NCBI RefSeq assembly: GCF_003985155.1
Contig: NZ_ML133689.1
Location: 62,001-126,000, forward strand
From: Rhizobium vallis
Lineage (GTDB): Bacteria; Pseudomonadota; Alphaproteobacteria; Rhizobiales; Rhizobiaceae
DNA length: 64,000 nt
Direction: 5' to 3'
The notes beneath the pieces are model-generated. The model was not told the DNA's origin, made no database searches, and worked only from the letters and a program-made list of their open reading frames with translations. The translations under genes were made by a program, and so were the position numbers. Position 1 is the stretch's first letter. Each line of letters opens with the position of its first letter. Shown here piece after piece: positions 31,701 through 39,646 of this stretch.

Positions 31701-33478
31701 TTCGTTTCACCAGCGGTAACGGGCACTCCGATGTCGAAGGTGCGTTCGCTGACGACGTTGAAACCGAGGTTTTCCAGAAGCGGAACGCGGCGAGACAGCG
31801 CCAGCTGGCCGCCGGAATGGAAGATCTTCAGTGAGAGGACCCGCCCTTGCGCCTCTTCGCGATGGTAAAACTGGATGCGAAGGGGCTCGCCGGCCGCGCA
31901 AGCGCCGATGTCGGCGAGGTCGGCCACGGTTTCTTCGGGGGTGAAGGAGTCCTGGAAGGCCTGATCGACCGCCAGTTTGGGCGCCTTGGGTCCGGCCAAT
32001 GCTTCGAAACGGTCGTCCCAGCGTGCGGTGATTTCACGGATCGTTTGCTCCAGCTTTGCCTGCGGAATGCGCGGTGTCTTGCCGCCGGAGCGGCCGATGA
32101 TGAAATGCACGCGCGCCACGCCGCCTTCCGGGAAAGCCGGATAATAGGCGGAGACACGGCCGTCATAGACTGTCTTCAGATAGGTGCCGATCCGCTCACG
32201 CACGATTGAGTCATACTCCTCGCGCGGCACGTAGACGATCACCGAGACGAAACGGTCGAAGTGATCGATGCGCGGCAGGGCGCGCACGCGCGGCCGGTCG
32301 GCCAGATCGTTGATCTGTTCGGCAAAGCTTGCAAGCAGCGTCGTGTCGATCTGGAAGAGGTCGTCGCGCGGATAGGATTCCAGCGTGTTGTCGAGCATGC
32401 GACCGGAATGGCTCATCGGATCGAAGCCGAAATGCTCCTTCACCTTCTCGATCTTGGAACGCAGCAGCGGGATTTCGGAGGCGAGCGACGTATAAGCCGT
32501 CGAGGTGAAGAGGCCGACGATGCGCAGCTCGCCGGTGACGTTGCCCTCGGCATCGAAGCGCTTGACGCCGACATAATCCATATAGGCGCGGCGATGGACG
32601 ATCGATTTCACATTCGCCTTGGTGACGATGAGAAAATCGGGGCCGTCGAGGAAGGCGAGGATCTCGGGCGTCGTCGTCACGGCGTCCTTGCCGGTGCGCA
32701 GCACGAGAACGTCGGGATTGGAGAGGATGCCGAGGCCGGCGCCCTTGTCGCGCTCGACCTTCGCATCGGCACCCTTGCCGGAATAGACATATTCGCGCAT
32801 GCCGAGGAAGGTGAAATTCTCGTCGCGCAGCCAGGCGAGGAAGGCGACCGCCTCGGCGTGTTCGGCCTTCCTGCGACCGGCGCCATTGGCCGCAAGCTCG
32901 GCGATTACGCCATCAAGCTTGGACAACATCGGCTTCCAATCGGAGACCGACAGGCGGACCTGTTCCAGCACGGTTTCGATGCGCTTGACGAGGTCGGCAG
33001 CCTGGGCGGTATTGAGCGGCGCGATATGGAGCTGGATGTGGCTGACTCGCGCGGCCGGATCGCTCGGGTGATCGGCGGAATAAAGCTCTGCCGGCTTGCC
33101 CTTTTCGATCACCAGGATGGGATGCACGGCCATGAACAGGTCGCGGTGGGTGCTCGTCACCTCGCCCATGACCGATTCATAGAGAAAAGGCATGTTCCGG
33201 TCGGTGACCGAAAGCACCGAGACGGCAGTACCGTCAGGCGTGACATCGGCAATGGTGTCGATGCTGACGCGCGGCGCCTTGCCGTTCCAGGCGGCGAGTT
33301 CCCTGGCCGAATGCACAGCGGAAAGCGCCAGCATCTCGGGCGTATAGAGTTCGAGATCGTCATTGCTGGCCCGACCGAAGAGAATTTCCGGATCGAGATG
33401 GGCTTCGCCTGTCGCCTTGGCGATCTTGCGCGCACTTTCGATCTGCTTTTCCCGTTTCGGATTATTTCTGGCAGCCAT
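28703..33478 (-). CDS. NAD-specific glutamate dehydrogenase, large (GDH-180) type
   Basis: This enzyme oxidises glutamate to 2-oxoglutarate and ammonia. The 1591-residue length marks the 180-kDa class found in alphaproteobacteria and Streptomyces. It has a long N-terminal region with ACT-like segments. The catalytic domain includes GGLRWSDRAEDYRTEVLGL near 795 and VPVGAKGGFYPKKLP near 825. A nucleotide-binding domain with VGDMSGDVFGNGMLLS near 970 and a helical C-terminus follow. GGGAGG precedes the start. It is the largest gene in the window. Its role is probably catabolic use of amino acids as carbon source. Confidence 0.95.
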   Translation of the reverse strand: MAARNNPKREKQIESARKIAKATGEAHLDPEILFGRASNDDLELYTPEMLALSAVHSARELAAWNGKAPRVSIDTIADVTPDGTAVSVLSVTDRNMPFLYESVMGEVTSTHRDLFMAVHPILVIEKGKPAELYSADHPSDPAARVSHIQLHIAPLNTAQAADLVKRIETVLEQVRLSVSDWKPMLSKLDGVIAELAANGAGRRKAEHAEAVAFLAWLRDENFTFLGMREYVYSGKGADAKVERDKGAGLGILSNPDVLVLRTGKDAVTTTPEILAFLDGPDFLIVTKANVKSIVHRRAYMDYVGVKRFDAEGNVTGELRIVGLFTSTAYTSLASEIPLLRSKIEKVKEHFGFDPMSHSGRMLDNTLESYPRDDLFQIDTTLLASFAEQINDLADRPRVRALPRIDHFDRFVSVIVYVPREEYDSIVRERIGTYLKTVYDGRVSAYYPAFPEGGVARVHFIIGRSGGKTPRIPQAKLEQTIREITARWDDRFEALAGPKAPKLAVDQAFQDSFTPEETVADLADIGACAAGEPLRIQFYHREEAQGRVLSLKIFHSGGQLALSRRVPLLENLGFNVVSERTFDIGVPVTAGETKFVVLHDMELETRNGGEIDLQRYGAALEEAFVAAFAGTIDNDSFNRLILSAGLSAREANVLRAYARYLRQAGIAYSQDYIATTLDKYPAIAAAIFRLFHDTLDTRLSEKARMKKLAELHEAIETELANVPSLDDDRILRRYVNIVDATLRTNYFQRNADGSPKAMLAFKLDPHLVDGLPEPRPFREMFVYGVEVEGVHLRFGKVARGGLRWSDRAEDYRTEVLGLVKAQQVKNAVIVPVGAKGGFYPKKLPVGGSRDEIFNAGREAYKTYIRTLLSITDNISGSDIVPPKDTVRLDGDDPYFVVAADKGTATFSDTANALAQEAGFWLDDAFASGGSAGYDHKKMGITARGAWETVKRHFREMDIDIQTTPFTVAGVGDMSGDVFGNGMLLSPKIRLIAAFDHRDIVIDPDPDMEKTLAERQRLFNLPRSSWQDFDKTVLSKGAMIISRAAKSVTLTPEAVAAIGIDKSVATPFEIMTAILKSPVDLLWFGGIGTYVKAPSETDTEVGDRANDPIRVSATEVRAKVIGEGANLGVTQKGRIAYGLNGGRCNSDAIDNSAGVNTSDVEVNIKIALAAAMHDGRLTRAKRDQLLSSMTDEVAVLVLRNNYLQSLAISLTSRKGTANGLELARFMTVLEGAKQLNRKVETLPDDATLAERYAAGKPLTRPEIGVLVSYAKIVLFDALAASDLPDDPYFTTTLSNYFPVKMQKSNAGDIAGHRLKREIVATVLANEAINRGGPSFTVSMMDATAASASEVVRAAIVARDGFDLTRLWAETDALDGKVSGDMQNRIYEEISHSFIVLTRLLLKTGMTKADMAEVISRLQAALKKLRPAFAEQSAADVAARRAEYGQAGVPEKLAAEIANLQSFALVPEIMQIAERTGEPLVRAAENYFAVSQTFRIARLLAAGGRILTSDHYENLALARSIDQIASARRDIVISALSDHGKEKLPVQAWHAQDRIRINRILEELSSLSDGGDPNLARITVAAGILTDLARDRVR

Positions 33479-33753
33479 AAATCGCCTCCCACGATGGTCT
33501 GATTTTCTGCAAGCTAGCAGAAGATTCCTCGAAAAAATCTCTAAAATAATGACCTAGGGGATCGTTTTGATGCTTTTTGACGTTGAAAATGGGAAATTGT
33601 CGGAGATTTTTCCGATTTCCTGGCCAAAACGAACGGAAACGCCCCACTTGCGACTTTTCGTTTCACCTCACATTTCCATGCTCACGTGAAGAATGGTTGA
33701 CAGCGTGGCGTCAAAAAGATCATCAAACGCCATCATCATCGGACCTTGATATC
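33479..33753. other. Divergent intergenic region, gdh / pdxY
   Basis: These 275 bases should hold the promoters of both flanking genes. A TTGACA at 33697-33702 could be a -35 element for pdxY, but no good -10 follows at 17 bases. No strong palindrome is seen beyond a CTCACGTGAAG that is too weak for parS. Confidence 0.4.
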
Positions 33754-34629
33754 ATGTCGGAAAATGCAGCGGGCGCAGTCATCGTCATCTCCAGCCACGT
33801 GGTGCGCGGCTCGGTGGGCAACCGGGCGGCTGTCTTTGCGCTGGAGACGCTCGGTCACCCGGTCTGGGCGCTTCCAACAGTCGTGCTGCCCTGGCATCCC
33901 GGTCACGGCCGCTCGACGCGGCTGACATTCGCGGAAGCGGATTTCGACGCGGCGATCGACGATCTGATCCGCGCGCCCTGGATCGGCGAAGTCAAGGCGG
34001 TCCTTTCCGGTTATTTCGGCAATGCCGCCCAGGCGCGCTCTGTCGCCCGGCTGGTCGGTGCGCTGAGACAAGACAATCCCGAATTGCTCTATGTCTGCGA
34101 CCCCGTCATGGGCGATCTCGGCGGCCTCTATGTGCCGGAAGCAACGGCAGAGGCCATTCGCGATCATCTCATCCCGCTCGCCTCGCTTGCGACGCCGAAC
34201 CGCTACGAACTGGCATGGCTTTCGGGGGCAGCGCTGGAAGACAACAGTGCGATCATGGAGGCGGCGCTGGCGCTCGGGCCGTCGCGCATGCTCGTCACCT
34301 CGGCCGTGCCGATGATGGCGGGGGGTACCGGCAATCTCTATCTCTCCGGCCGTCATGCGCTGCTTGCCGAACACCGGGTCGTCGAAAACCCGCCGAATGG
34401 GCTCGGCGACCTGCTCGCTGCCGTCTTCCTGTCGCGCCTGCTTTCCGGTCTGGAAGACGAAAAAGCGCTGCAGCTTGCCACGGCAAGCGTCTTCGAAGTG
34501 CTTGCCCGCGCCGTCAAGCGCGGCAGCAATGAGCTGATGCTGGCAAGCGACGCGTCCAGCCTTTCGACGCCGATGGCGATGGTGCAGATGCGCCGGCTCG
34601 TGCATCCGGCGCAGCGGCAGAAAAAATGA
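33754..34629 (+). CDS. pdxY: Pyridoxal kinase
   Basis: The enzyme phosphorylates pyridoxal in the PLP salvage pathway. The 291-residue protein belongs to the ribokinase-like PdxY/PdxK family. It has SSHVVRGSVGNRAA near 13-26, CDPVMGD near 115-121 and an anion-hole segment NGLGDLLAAVFLSRL near 214, where GLGD replaces the commoner GTGD. The ATG at 33754 gives the conserved start. Upstream in-frame codons encode unrelated low-conservation sequence. Confidence 0.88.
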   Translation: MSENAAGAVIVISSHVVRGSVGNRAAVFALETLGHPVWALPTVVLPWHPGHGRSTRLTFAEADFDAAIDDLIRAPWIGEVKAVLSGYFGNAAQARSVARLVGALRQDNPELLYVCDPVMGDLGGLYVPEATAEAIRDHLIPLASLATPNRYELAWLSGAALEDNSAIMEAALALGPSRMLVTSAVPMMAGGTGNLYLSGRHALLAEHRVVENPPNGLGDLLAAVFLSRLLSGLEDEKALQLATASVFEVLARAVKRGSNELMLASDASSLSTPMAMVQMRRLVHPAQRQKK

Positions 34630-34701
34630 CTGATTTGCCGATGCATGCATTTTGCAGTGCAGCAGTTGATCTTATCGTTCGTGCGCGCTAATCCAGAGAG
34701 C

Positions 34702-35343
34702 ATGCAGCGTTTTCCAACACCTCTTCTGGACGGCTATCGCAACTTTATGAACGGGCGTTATGCCGACGCCCGCGACAGGTATCGGCAACTTGCCGAAAAC
34801 GGTCAGAATCCGAGTACGCTGGTCATCGCCTGTTCGGACTCGCGTGCGGCGCCGGAGCTGATCTTCGATGCCGGCCCGGGCGAACTTTTCGTCATCCGCA
34901 ACGTCGCCAATATGGTGCCGCCCTACGAGCCTGACGGTCATTTCCATTCGACGTCGGCCGCGCTCGAGTTTGCGGTGCAGGCGCTGAAGGTTTCCGATAT
35001 CGTCGTGATGGGCCATGGCCGCTGCGGCGGCATCCGCGCAGCGCTTGACCCGAATGCCGAGCCGCTGTCGCCCGGCGATTTCATCGGCCGCTGGATGTCG
35101 CTGGTCAAGCCTGCCGCCGAGCAGATCCAGAGCAATGACGTGATGACGGCCGCCGAACGACAGACGGCGCTGGAGCGTGTCTCCATCCGCAATTCGATCA
35201 ACAATCTCAGAACCTTCCCCGATATCAAGGCGCTCGAGGAAGCAGGAAAAATGCATCTTCACGGCGCCTGGTTCGATATCTCGACCGGTGAGCTCTGGGT
35301 CATGGATGCCGAGACGCGCGACTTCATTCGTCCCGAAATCTAG
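34702..35343 (+). CDS. Beta-class carbonic anhydrase
   Basis: The enzyme interconverts CO2 and bicarbonate. The 213-residue protein has the zinc ligands in CSDSR (Cys44, Asp46) and GHGRCGG (His105, Cys108), as in plant-type beta enzymes. The ATG at 34702 matches the family N-terminus (MQRFPTPLLDGYRNF). An upstream ATG at 34645 would add nineteen residues without family similarity. It follows pdxY by about 70 bases and may be co-transcribed. Confidence 0.93.
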   Translation: MQRFPTPLLDGYRNFMNGRYADARDRYRQLAENGQNPSTLVIACSDSRAAPELIFDAGPGELFVIRNVANMVPPYEPDGHFHSTSAALEFAVQALKVSDIVVMGHGRCGGIRAALDPNAEPLSPGDFIGRWMSLVKPAAEQIQSNDVMTAAERQTALERVSIRNSINNLRTFPDIKALEEAGKMHLHGAWFDISTGELWVMDAETRDFIRPEI

Positions 35344-35439
35344 GGAAGCGCGGCTTTATCACTTTTTTAAGATTTGTTGATAAGCTCGCCGTCAATTGGT
35401 CGCGCACGACCTATGTTTTAATCACCGTGGCGATTGGCG

Positions 35440-37059
35440 ATGAAGTTCGAAACCATCAAAAGGGTCATCCTGGCCGCCATCATGCTGCCCTTCGTCTTCA
35501 TGCTGTTTGAAGGCGTCGTTGTCATCCGCTCTTCGCTGAAACAATACAGGGATCTCGAAAAGGATCGGCAGTTCGCCGACGTGCTCGCCCGCGGCGGGTC
35601 CATCGCCGCCACGGAGATCCTCAGTGAAATTGGCGCCACTCGCCTCTACCTCGCACGTCCGAATAGCAGCACTGCCGCCGACATGCAGAGAAGCCGGGTA
35701 GCGCTCGATCGCGAGCGCAGTGCCTTCTATGCCAGCCTGCCCTCCCGCGATACGCTCGAGGAGGGGCTCGCGGGCGAATTATCGATTCTCAGCCTTGCCT
35801 ATAGCCGCATCGTCGCCGCACGCAGCGCCGCCGACCGGGGCCTTTACGCCGGCAGCGATCCCGGTTCTATCTACTGGTATGCGGCCCTCAAACAGCTTGC
35901 CGTCGTCGATGCGCTTTCACCACGGATCAGCGATCCGGTGCTGCTTGAGAAATCCAACCAGCTGATGGGCATCCTGCTGACCTATTACGGCGAAAGGCTG
36001 ATTACCGGCGTCGGCACCCGCTACCTCGATCACGGCGTTTCCGCCAGATTTCCGGTAGAGTTGTTCATACAGGGTAAGGTCATGCTCGGTGAGGGCATGG
36101 ACCACATGGTCTTCCATTCCACGGCCCCGATCGTGCGCGATATCGTTGCCTATCTCGGCCGCAGCGGCCAGGTGAAGGCGAATGCGATCACCGATGCCAT
36201 CCTTGCCGGATCGCGGCCGACGCGTGAAGCGCGCAACGTCTGGGCCACTGCGCAAAGCGAACGCATGGCCTTCCTGCAGCAGAAGATGATCGAGGCGGCA
36301 AAAGATATTCACGAGACCGGCGAAAGCCTTTCGACGCGCTCGCACATTCACCTGACGCTAATTCTATCGCTGTGCGCCGGCCTGCTCATTCTCGCCACAT
36401 TGGTGATGCTGCTGGCGGCAAGGGGCCTGCGGCTGATCGACCGGTTGACGCGGGACCGTGAGATGCTGGTAGGCGAATTGCGTAATGCCGCTCAAATCGA
36501 TCTTCTGACCGGCCTTTACAACAGGCGTGGCTTCGAGGTCGCGGCATCTGCGCTTCTCACACAGGCCGAGCATGGCTCGCGCTGGATTTCCGTGGTGCTT
36601 TTCGACCTTGATCATTTCAAGAAGGTCAACGACGCCTACGGTCATGATGCCGGCGATGCCGTGCTGCGGCATGTCGCGGGCGTCGCGCGCGAGAATTTCC
36701 GCTCCTTCGATCTCTTGGTGCGCCATGGCGGCGAGGAGTTCCTGGCGCTTCTGCCGGATTCGACGCCTGACGATGCCGCAATCGTGGCCGAGTGCGTGCG
36801 GCTGGCGATCGAGGCTGCGGAAATCACCTTGCCGAGCGGCGATCTTCTCAAGGTCACGGCGAGTTTCGGATGCGCCGGTCGGGCAAATGACGGCTTCAAC
36901 CGGAATTTCGAGGACCTGGTCAAGCGCGCCGACCTGGCGCTCTACGCCGCCAAAGCCTCTGGCCGCAATTGCGTCGTGTCGGGGCCGACCGTGCCCTTGG
37001 CGACGCAGGAAGAGCGACGCAAGACGGCATCCGGGGGCGGTTTCGATTCCCGCATATGA
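35440..37059 (+). CDS. Membrane-anchored GGDEF diguanylate cyclase
   Basis: The product makes the second messenger cyclic di-GMP. The 539-residue protein has a membrane span near 8-28, an external sensor region of roughly 270 residues and a second span near 303-326. A GGDEF domain follows, with active-site motif GGEEF near 430. RSFD sits five residues before it, the position of the inhibitory RxxD I-site, so product feedback is likely. The sensor region resembles nitrate/nitrite-sensing (NIT-like) helical domains, but that is uncertain. No EAL domain is present. The ATG at 35440 is used; a TTG two codons earlier is possible. Confidence 0.9.
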   Translation: MKFETIKRVILAAIMLPFVFMLFEGVVVIRSSLKQYRDLEKDRQFADVLARGGSIAATEILSEIGATRLYLARPNSSTAADMQRSRVALDRERSAFYASLPSRDTLEEGLAGELSILSLAYSRIVAARSAADRGLYAGSDPGSIYWYAALKQLAVVDALSPRISDPVLLEKSNQLMGILLTYYGERLITGVGTRYLDHGVSARFPVELFIQGKVMLGEGMDHMVFHSTAPIVRDIVAYLGRSGQVKANAITDAILAGSRPTREARNVWATAQSERMAFLQQKMIEAAKDIHETGESLSTRSHIHLTLILSLCAGLLILATLVMLLAARGLRLIDRLTRDREMLVGELRNAAQIDLLTGLYNRRGFEVAASALLTQAEHGSRWISVVLFDLDHFKKVNDAYGHDAGDAVLRHVAGVARENFRSFDLLVRHGGEEFLALLPDSTPDDAAIVAECVRLAIEAAEITLPSGDLLKVTASFGCAGRANDGFNRNFEDLVKRADLALYAAKASGRNCVVSGPTVPLATQEERRKTASGGGFDSRI

Positions 37060-37060
37060 A

Positions 37061-37086
37061 AAACGCCGCATATTGCAGCGGCGTTT
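37061..37086. terminator. Bidirectional terminator between the GGDEF gene and the transglycosylase
   Basis: AAACGCCGC at 37061-37069 and GCGGCGTTT at 37078-37086 form a perfect 9-bp stem with an 8-base loop, in the gap between two convergent genes. Confidence 0.8.
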
Positions 37087-37110
37087 CCGGGTATTCCTAT
37101 CGATGAAGGC

Positions 37111-37932
37111 CTATCTGCCGTCGATCTGCTGGCCGATATAGGCGATCGCCTGCTGGTAGACGCTTGCGGCGTTCCAGCCCTGAATAGCAACGAAATTCGG
37201 CTCTCCCGGCTGATAGCCGGCGCCGGCGCGCCAGCCATGGCCCTTGAGGAAATTCGCGGTCGAGGCGAGTGCATCGGCGCGGGAACCGACCATATCGACG
37301 CGGCCGTCGCCATCGCCATCGGCGCCGAAGCGCACGACATTGCGCGGGAGAAACTGCGTCTGGCCGATTTCGCCATGGGCAGCACCCCTGGCCTGCGGGC
37401 TCAGGTAACCCTCGGAGACGAGCTGGAGCGCGGCGTAGAGCTGGTCAGTGAAATAATCCGAACGGCGGCAGTCATAGGCAAGGGTGGAAACAGCAGACAT
37501 CGTATGCTGGTTGCCCATATAGCTGCCGAAACCAGTTTCCATGCCCCAGATCGCGATCAGCGGGCCCGCGGGAACGCCGAAACGGCGCTCGATCGAAGCG
37601 AAGAGCGCTTGGTTGGCGGCTTTCATCGAACGGCCGCGGGAAATGACGGCGGCACCGCCGCGCTTCTGCATGAATGCATCAAAGGACAGCTTGAAGCTTT
37701 TCTGGCCGCGGTCGGCGGCGATTGTCGGCTTGTTGTAGCTGACATTGGCGAAGGCGCGGCTCAACACCGATTGGCTGACGCCATTGGCCGCTGCCGTCTG
37801 CTTGAAATCGGCAACCCAGGCGTCGAAGCCTGCGCTGGTATTGCCGCATTGCGCACCCTGCGCGAACGCTGGCACCGCATGGAGGACGCCGATCGCCGCG
37901 GCGGCCGCCAGAAACAACTTTGTCATGCGCAT
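37111..37932 (-). CDS. Lytic murein transglycosylase (SLT_2 / MltB type)
   Basis: The enzyme cleaves peptidoglycan glycan strands with formation of 1,6-anhydro ends in the periplasm. The 273-residue protein has a signal peptide ending AFAQG near residue 25. The SLT_2 domain includes IWGMETGFGSYMG near 129, where the glutamate is the expected catalytic residue, and GEIGQTQFLPRNVV near 187. No lipobox is seen, so it is probably soluble in the periplasm. Unlike larger MltB forms, it lacks a C-terminal peptidoglycan-binding domain. Confidence 0.92.
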   Translation of the reverse strand: MRMTKLFLAAAAAIGVLHAVPAFAQGAQCGNTSAGFDAWVADFKQTAAANGVSQSVLSRAFANVSYNKPTIAADRGQKSFKLSFDAFMQKRGGAAVISRGRSMKAANQALFASIERRFGVPAGPLIAIWGMETGFGSYMGNQHTMSAVSTLAYDCRRSDYFTDQLYAALQLVSEGYLSPQARGAAHGEIGQTQFLPRNVVRFGADGDGDGRVDMVGSRADALASTANFLKGHGWRAGAGYQPGEPNFVAIQGWNAASVYQQAIAYIGQQIDGR

Positions 37933-38143
37933 CGAGAAACCCCGCTTCCGATCTGCTAAAGCGCGTCGCCTCGAATAGGATTTGAACGACGCGCATCAAG
38001 TCTTCATTTCACACATGCCGTTACCCGCGCACGGGTTGGGCGACATGCATTGCTTGACGCCGGGCAAGAATGCCAGCCGAAGGCGATTTTGTCACGATCA
38101 GCTTTCAGCGGATGCTTATAGACGGAGGCATCCTCAACTCGGC

Positions 38144-38173
38144 AAAAAGCCCTGCCATCATTAGCAGGGCTTT
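38144..38173 (-). terminator. Terminator of asd
   Basis: AAAGCCCTGC and GCAGGGCTTT form a perfect 10-bp stem; read on the - strand it is followed by a T-run (38144-38148). It lies 25 bases after asd. The rest of 37933-38143 shows nothing I can name. Confidence 0.88.
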
Positions 38174-38198
38174 AGCATGTTATGGTTTACAAATGGTA

Positions 38199-39233
38199 TC
38201 AGGCTGCCTGCTTGCGCGGCTTGACGAGGCCGCGATTGATGAGCAGCTCGGCGATCTGGATGGCGTTCAGCGCCGCGCCCTTGCGCAGGTTGTCGGAGAC
38301 CACCCACATGTTCAGGCCGTTCTCGACCGTCGCATCCTCGCGGATGCGCGAGATGTAGGTCGCATCCTCGCCCGCGGATTCATACGGCGTGATGTAGCCG
38401 CCGTTCTCGCGCTTGTCGATCACGAGGCAGCCGGGTGCATCGCGCAGGATGTCGCGGGCCTGATCGGCGGTGATCTCGTTTTCGAACTCGATATTGACCG
38501 ATTCCGAATGGCCGATGAAGACAGGCACGCGCACGGCCGTGCAGGTCACCTTGATCTTCGGGTCGAGCATCTTCTTCGTCTCGGCCAGCACCTTCCACTC
38601 TTCCTTGGTGTAGCCATCCTCCATGAAGCTGTCGATGTGGGGAATGACGTTGAAGGCGATACGCTTGGTGAACTTCTTGTTCTCGATCGGATCGGCAACG
38701 AAGACGGCGCGCGTCTGGTTGAACAACTCATCCATGCCGTCCTTGCCGGCGCCGGAGACCGACTGGTAGGTCGATACGACGACGCGCTTGATCTTGGCGA
38801 AGTCGTGCAGCGGCTTCAGCGCCACGACCAGCTGAGCGGTCGAGCAATTCGGGTTGGCGATGATGTTTCGCTTGGTAAACTGCGTGATGGCGTCGGGGTT
38901 CACTTCCGGCACGATCAGCGGCACGTCGGCGTCGTAGCGCCAGGCCGAGGAATTGTCGATGACGACGCAGCCCTGCTGACCGATCTTGGGCGAGAACTTC
39001 TTGGAGACCTCGCCGCCGGCCGACATCAGGCAGATATCGGTATCGGAGAAATCGTAATTCTCCAGATTGGAGACCTTCAGCGTCCGGTCACCATAGGAAA
39101 CCTCGGTGCCCTGCGAACGCGCGGAGGCGAGCGCCACGACCTCATCGGCGGGGAAGCCTCGTTCGGAGAGGATGTTGAGCATCTCCCGGCCGACATTTCC
39201 GGTGGCTCCCGCAACTGCTACTTTGAAACCCAT
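38199..39233 (-). CDS. asd: Aspartate-semialdehyde dehydrogenase
   Basis: Asd reduces aspartyl phosphate to the semialdehyde, feeding lysine, methionine, threonine and diaminopimelate synthesis. The 344-residue protein begins with an NADP-binding motif, VAGATGNVGREML (7-19), and has the catalytic cysteine in NPNCSTAQL (Cys130). Length is that of the family. Confidence 0.96.
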   Translation of the reverse strand: MGFKVAVAGATGNVGREMLNILSERGFPADEVVALASARSQGTEVSYGDRTLKVSNLENYDFSDTDICLMSAGGEVSKKFSPKIGQQGCVVIDNSSAWRYDADVPLIVPEVNPDAITQFTKRNIIANPNCSTAQLVVALKPLHDFAKIKRVVVSTYQSVSGAGKDGMDELFNQTRAVFVADPIENKKFTKRIAFNVIPHIDSFMEDGYTKEEWKVLAETKKMLDPKIKVTCTAVRVPVFIGHSESVNIEFENEITADQARDILRDAPGCLVIDKRENGGYITPYESAGEDATYISRIREDATVENGLNMWVVSDNLRKGAALNAIQIAELLINRGLVKPRKQAA

Positions 39234-39239
39234 TTCTCA

Positions 39240-39350
39240 AGCTCTCTTTCTCTTCTCTCCTCTTGTCCGGTGAGGGGGAAAGGCGCGACGGATCGCGTCT
39301 TCCTGTCCCCAGCCGAGCCGGGGAGAGAGCGGCAGGCCAGAGACGTCAGA
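39240..39350. repeat. Possible degenerate rhizobial intergenic repeat (RIME-like)
   Basis: This part of the 413-base asd-phoA gap contains GGTGAGGGGGAAAGG and a hairpin-forming CCCCAGCCGAGCCGGGG, a style common in dispersed rhizobial intergenic repeats. The stretch 39351-39560 shows nothing clear. The call rests on appearance alone, without a search. Confidence 0.25.
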
Positions 39351-39570
39351 CGGTTTTCGTCGTCGTTTTGGCCTTGGTTTTGGAAGAAACCGGAACGGCA
39401 ATATCCACCCCGGCAACCCGTGCCCGGTCATTGCATGCGGCAATGGCGTGTTCGTCGCGAACCATGGAGATCCCTTTTCCGCTGTTGCTCTTAAAAGGTT
39501 TTCCACAGGAGTCAAGGTTTTTGCTTAGAGTGCCCGTCGCCGTTAGGATCGGTCGGGGTCCTGCGACCTT

Positions 39571-39588
39571 TTGTCATGCCGCTGTCAT
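39571..39588 (+). promoter_or_regulatory. Pho box upstream of alkaline phosphatase
   Basis: TTGTCAT at 39571-39577 and CTGTCAT at 39582-39588 are direct repeats with a 4-base spacer, the form of the PhoB binding site. It lies 59 bases before the phosphatase ATG, which suggests induction by phosphate starvation. Confidence 0.78.
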
Positions 39589-39646
39589 CCCCGGCAGGTA
39601 TCCCGGCCCGGTTGGCAATTGTCTGCAACGAAAACGGGGGTTTTCC

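Noticed and set aside
28649..31834. Long open frames of 400 and 622 codons on the + strand across the glutamate dehydrogenase gene
   Set aside because: They are antisense shadows of a strongly conserved 1591-residue gene in GC-rich DNA, with no family similarity or ribosome site.
33678..33692. CTCACGTGAAG near pdxY as a parS site
   Set aside because: The flanking arms do not form the GTTTC/GAAAC palindrome.
39237..39515. 92-codon - strand open frame upstream of asd
   Set aside because: It reads through the repeat-like, hairpin-forming segment and gives a low-complexity protein. More likely non-coding.
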